A stretch of DNA of 34,941 nt, from the NCBI GenBank assembly GCA_031271295.1, contig JAISVZ010000164.1, forward strand, positions 1 through 34,941, given 5' to 3'. The notes below the pieces were generated by a model that was not told where the DNA came from, made no database searches, and worked only from the letters and a program-made list of their open reading frames with translations. Each line of letters begins with the position of its first letter. Within the stretch, counting starts at the first letter, position 1. This stretch comes from Clostridiales bacterium. GTDB taxonomy: Bacteria; Bacillota; Clostridia; Lachnospirales; WQUN01. Of the stretch, positions 31,983 through 34,941 are shown in pieces. The translations under genes were made by a program, and so were the position numbers.

Positions 31983-32000
31983 CTAAAACCTCTCCGTTGT

Positions 32001-33458
32001 TTAGAGCTTTGCGCCGTTCTCAATTTTTCCGTTTAAATAAAAAGTTTTGCTTCCGGTAATCAGCACAGCGGCGGTTTTACCAATAAGCCGCGCACCGCTT
32101 TGCGCGGCGGCAGTGTTACCCGTCAAATCCGCTCCGCTTTCAAAATCATCCGTTTTAACGTGAACAATACTGTTTCCGGAAGTTCTGCCGGTTGCAACTC
32201 CGGTTTCGCCGTTAAAACTTTCAAACAAAACCTCAAGGGTTTTCCCCTCCAAGTTTTTATTAATTTCGGCGGCTATAGTATTTACCTTTTCAACAAGCTT
32301 TTCAAACCGCGCTTTTATTTCCTCGTCCGTTGCCGTTTGCGGCATTTGCGCGGCGGGCGTGTGCAAGCGTTTGGAGTAAATAAACGTATACGCCATTGCA
32401 AAACGAACCTTTTCTACAACATCCAAGGTATCGGCAAAATCCGCCTCATCCTCGCCCGGAAAACCAACAATTATATCCGTGGTTATGCTTATATCCGGAA
32501 TTTTACTTTTTATTTTATCTATCAGGCTTAAATAATCTTCCCTGGTGTATTTGCGGTTCATGAGCTTTAAAATTTTGCTGCTGCCGCTTTGAAAAGGCAA
32601 ATGCAAATGAGCGCACACCTTTTCGCATTCCGCCATAGCGGAAATAAGCTCACCGGATAAATCCCTGGGGTGGCTTGTCATAAAACGTATGCGCTTAATT
32701 CCTTCAATTTCATTTATTTTATATAACAGCTTCGCGAAAGATATGCCGCCTTCAAGGTTTTTGCCGTAGGAATTTACGTTTTGCCCCAAAAGGGTAATTT
32801 CCTTTATGCCGCTTTTTGCCAAGTTTTCAATTTCATTTAAAATTTCGGCACAGCTTCTTGAACGCTCCGCCCCGCGCACATACGGTACTATACAGTACGA
32901 ACAATAATTGTCGCACCCGTACATAATGCTAACATACGCTTTAACGGAATCTGTATTTACGCAAGACAGTTCCGCGAAGTTTTTTTCGGATTCGCGCCAA
33001 ACGTCTATTACGGGCTTGCCGGTTTTTAAGCGGTCGTACAAAAGGCGGGGGAAATGATGAAGGTTAAACGTGCCGAAAATGATATCCACATTGCGGTATG
33101 ATTGCTTGATTTTTTCAACGCTCGCCTCCTGCTGCATCATACAGCCGCATACAACAACTATAGGCTTTGCGCCGCTGCCTTTACTGCCTTTCAGCATTCC
33201 AAGGTTTCCGTAGAGTTTGTTTTCCGCGTTTTCCCTTACGCAGCAAGTGTTAAATATTATGATATCCGCGGTATCCGCGCCGGAAACAATTTCATAGCCC
33301 ATTGAAACAAGTAAGGCTTGCAGTTTTTCGGAATCATGAACGTTCATTTGGCAACCGTAGGTGTTAATAATCGCGGTTTTCGGAGTTTGCGCGTTTAAAG
33401 CGCGTATTTCGTTTATATAAAAATCGGTTTGTGCCTCGTCATTTATTTTTTCACTCAT
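32001..33458 (-). CDS. miaB: tRNA-2-methylthio-N6-dimethylallyladenosine synthase (485 aa)
   Basis: This radical SAM methylthiotransferase converts i6A37 to ms2i6A37. The N-terminal MTTase domain has three cluster cysteines: C36 in TYGCQMN, C72/73 in FNTCCVREN and C106 in VVCGCMMQ. The radical SAM motif is C182-DNY-C186-SY-C189. DITTDIIVGFPGED-like and LHLPFQSGSS motifs support MiaB. The C-terminal TRAM domain (about 405-475) carries a small Ala/Gly-rich insertion with a near-repeat (GADLTGNTAA, GARLIGKTAA). It opens the co-directional block with its own promoter at 33489-33516. Confidence 0.97.
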   Translation of the reverse strand: MSEKINDEAQTDFYINEIRALNAQTPKTAIINTYGCQMNVHDSEKLQALLVSMGYEIVSGADTADIIIFNTCCVRENAENKLYGNLGMLKGSKGSGAKPIVVVCGCMMQQEASVEKIKQSYRNVDIIFGTFNLHHFPRLLYDRLKTGKPVIDVWRESEKNFAELSCVNTDSVKAYVSIMYGCDNYCSYCIVPYVRGAERSRSCAEILNEIENLAKSGIKEITLLGQNVNSYGKNLEGGISFAKLLYKINEIEGIKRIRFMTSHPRDLSGELISAMAECEKVCAHLHLPFQSGSSKILKLMNRKYTREDYLSLIDKIKSKIPDISITTDIIVGFPGEDEADFADTLDVVEKVRFAMAYTFIYSKRLHTPAAQMPQTATDEEIKARFEKLVEKVNTIAAEINKNLEGKTLEVLFESFNGETGVATGRTSGNSIVHVKTDDFESGADLTGNTAAAQSGARLIGKTAAVLITGSKTFYLNGKIENGAKL

Positions 33459-33488
33459 CGTTTCACCCCGGCTGCGGAAATTTGAAAC

Positions 33489-33516
33489 AGTATAGCATAA
33501 AAACGCTTATAATCAA
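33489..33516 (-). promoter_or_regulatory. Promoter of the miaB-mutS-mutL-miaA block
   Basis: On the minus strand TTGATT (33511-33516), a 16-nt spacer and TATACT (33489-33494) with a TGC directly before it (extended -10). It lies about 30 bp upstream of the miaB ATG. Confidence 0.7.
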
Positions 33517-33554
33517 AAATTTTTTTGCCCGAACATGTTCTTTTTCAATACATC

Positions 33555-34445
33555 CTACAAAACCGATAACCGTATGCTTTCCTCAAACTCGGTATCGCGG
33601 TATTCGTAGGGAAAGTTATCAATATCCCGTGAATAGAGCGCATCGGAAAAAAGCTTGCCTGCCGCGCCGGTTTTTATGCCTCGCAAAAAGCCGAACCCCG
33701 AAAGCAACAGAGTTTTTTTGCCGTATGCCTTTCTTATTAGCCTTACCATTTCGCTTGTGCAAACATATTCGCGGTTTTGCGGGTGGAAAACCCCTGTAAG
33801 GTTATTATCCAAAATTATTTTAATGAAATTCACCAAATGCCCAATATAAATCATACTCCGGCGGTTTTCGCACTTAGGAAAAACGGGAGTATATTTCGCA
33901 AGCTTTTTAAGGCGTTTAAAATTACCGGGACAGTTTTTCCCGTATACCATAGGAGGGCGGATAATGGCCACTTTAAAATTATCTTCCGCGAACGTTGATA
34001 ATTTTTGCTCCGCCAAAAGCTTAGATTTTCCGTAAAACCCCTGCGCGAAAGCTTCGGTTTTTGAATCTATAAATTCCTTTCCTTCAAAAACGGACATCGT
34101 GCTTAAAAAAACAAAATGCTTTACGCCGCATTTTTTGCAGAGCGAAGCAAAAGATACCGTAAGCGCCGTATTAGCCGCCTCCCATCTCTCCCATACCGAA
34201 TTTCTGTTTTCGCTTTTATGCGCCATTGCCGCCGCGTGAATAACCGCGTCCACTCCCGTAAGCGCTTTTTTAAAACGCTCGTTGTTATTTTCGCCCGCAC
34301 TTTCCGCATGGCAACTGATATTCGTTAAGTATTCGGAATTTTCCCCTTTTAAGCCAAGCCGCGTTACCTCGTAACCGAACTTGCGCAAAAAATCCGCAAG
34401 GGAGCTTCCAATATATCCGCCTTCTCCGGTAATTAATATTTTCAA
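33555..34445 (-). CDS. NAD-dependent epimerase/dehydratase, extended SDR (296 aa)
   Basis: This Rossmann-fold sugar-nucleotide enzyme has GxxGxxG in TGEGGYIGSS (6-15), VDAVIHAAAMAH (65-76), STMSVF around S115-S118, and the catalytic Y138-xxx-K142 in FYGKSK. IIRPPMVYGKNCPGN is typical of UDP-hexose 4-epimerase-like proteins in surface-glycan pathways. The start is TTG 34445: MKILITG is the usual beginning, and an AAGGGCGAG site precedes it. It is the nearest gene upstream of miaB (96 bp between). Substrate unknown; UDP-sugar epimerisation or reduction is inferred. Confidence 0.9.
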   Translation of the reverse strand: MKILITGEGGYIGSSLADFLRKFGYEVTRLGLKGENSEYLTNISCHAESAGENNNERFKKALTGVDAVIHAAAMAHKSENRNSVWERWEAANTALTVSFASLCKKCGVKHFVFLSTMSVFEGKEFIDSKTEAFAQGFYGKSKLLAEQKLSTFAEDNFKVAIIRPPMVYGKNCPGNFKRLKKLAKYTPVFPKCENRRSMIYIGHLVNFIKIILDNNLTGVFHPQNREYVCTSEMVRLIRKAYGKKTLLLSGFGFLRGIKTGAAGKLFSDALYSRDIDNFPYEYRDTEFEESIRLSVL

Positions 34446-34752
34446 TTTACTCGCCCTTCCCGCATTGTGCCGCTTGCCGCCGTCATAATAATTGCAAGCG
34501 GTATTAGAAGCGTAACATCATATAAATTGCTATTAGTTTACTACATCGCGCCTGATGCATCAAGCATCCGAAGCCCGCCCTGCGCAAACGTTACTATTCA
34601 CACACCCCACCGAAAATGAATGGTATTGCAACGCCTTTGAATGATAAGGTGTCTAATTTCATTTTCCGTAAATTATGACATTTTTTGTCATCATTCTAAA
34701 TGGCAAGCCGTTATCTTTACCCGTTCTTCGCGTAGCTATCCGGCAAGGGTTA

Positions 34753-34823
34753 CAGAGTCTCAGGCGTAAATATTACACGCGATTTTTGCGGCTGTTCTAT
34801 GAGGGTTACAGGAGCGCTTCGAC
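34753..34823 (-). repeat. Dispersed intergenic repeat, copy 2
   Basis: In reverse complement this matches 222-294, with TGTAACCCT, GAACAGC, CGCG and AATATTTAC at the same spacings. On the plus strand the 10-mer AGGGTTACAG occurs at 34746-34755 and again at 34802-34811, so this copy also contains an internal partial duplication with a 56-nt period. Confidence 0.6.
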
Positions 34824-34867
34824 GCAAATTATATCGCCCAGCAATGTGCCACCTGACGCTTCAGAAC

Positions 34868-34925
34868 ATTTTTGAGCGCACCAAGTTCATAAAGAGTTTT
34901 ATGTTAACGCAGTGCGCTCAAAAAT
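34868..34925. repeat. Perfect 14-bp inverted repeat with nested hairpin
   Basis: ATTTTTGAGCGCAC (34868-34881) pairs exactly with GTGCGCTCAAAAAT (34912-34925). The 30-nt loop contains a second small hairpin, CATAAA (34888-34893) with TTTATG (34898-34903). It is not followed by a T run on the plus strand. It lies about 45 bp from the dispersed repeat and may be part of the same element. Confidence 0.8.
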
Positions 34926-34941
34926 ATTCTTCTCGCTGCTC

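Larger units (their letters stand above)
34446..34941. other. Gene-free 496-bp region with several inverted repeats
   Basis: I see no convincing gene here. A 66-codon frame at 34675-34875 lacks a ribosome-binding site and ends within an inverted repeat. The region holds an 8-bp inverted repeat (CCGCTTGC at 34470-34477 with GCAAGCGG at 34494-34501) in the leader of the SDR gene, a small hairpin ATGACA-N5-TGTCAT near 34675, the second copy of the dispersed repeat (34753-34823), and a perfect 14-bp inverted repeat at 34868-34925. Confidence 0.6.

Noticed and set aside
34675..34875. 66-codon plus-strand frame
   Set aside because: No ribosome-binding site, no recognisable domain, and it overlaps a repeat and an inverted repeat.

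Overview
The window most resembles the chromosome of a Clostridia-type Firmicute (Bacillota). The evidence is the gene set: RbgA/YlqF, DivIVA, a YmcA/YlbF-like protein between miaB and mutS, Firmicute-type MutL with an endonuclease motif, a YegS/BmrU lipid kinase and a tRNA without an encoded CCA. Shine-Dalgarno sites are strong, GTG and TTG starts are frequent, and GC content looks moderate. I cannot name a species. The window opens inside a gene and closes in a repeat-rich non-coding stretch.

Layout. Positions 1-760 hold the tail of a probable Rpn-type nuclease/transposase, a dispersed repeat and a 2TM membrane protein. Positions 778-5894 (minus) are a likely operon: glycogen phosphorylase, a GH9 lipoprotein glycosidase and a radical SAM protein. 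Positions 6040-8851 (minus) hold a CPBP membrane protease and, separately, a subtilisin-like protease that overlaps a small repeat-bearing protein. Positions 9050-12391 (plus) are a surface-polysaccharide pair: a degenerate methyltransferase fused to a TupA-like ATP-grasp, then a two-domain GT2 glycosyltransferase. Positions 12396-17430 are housekeeping: hemolysin III, TcdA, TadA, DivIVA, ribosomal protein L19, RbgA and another GT2 protein. A lipid kinase (minus) overlaps the end of that GT2 gene. tRNA-Arg(CCT) follows at 18435-18507.

Positions 18573-21467 (minus) are the main accessory element. Three translationally coupled, AT-rich genes form an apparent ABC three-component (ABC-3C) conflict system: a restriction-nuclease-like N-terminus with a C-terminal adaptor domain, a 91-aa middle component, and a DUF2326-type coiled-coil ATPase. 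It sits directly beside the tRNA gene and has its own promoter, which overlaps a palindrome.

Positions 21583-33458 (minus) start with a membrane GAF-PAS-PAS sensor lacking an output domain. Upstream of it is the conserved Firmicute block miaB-(ymcA/ylbF-like)-mutS-mutL-miaA, interrupted between mutS and mutL by a DUF3788/zinc-ribbon gene and an AlbA_2-type ATP-binding regulator. These genes connect tRNA A37 modification (MiaA then MiaB) with mismatch repair. An SDR epimerase and about 500 bp of non-coding repeats complete the window.

Two themes cross gene boundaries. First, short in-frame tandem repeats occur in the linkers of at least four proteins (the protease partner, MutL, MutS and the AlbA_2 regulator). 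Second, a roughly 70-bp imperfect repeat occurs near both ends of the window in opposite orientations.
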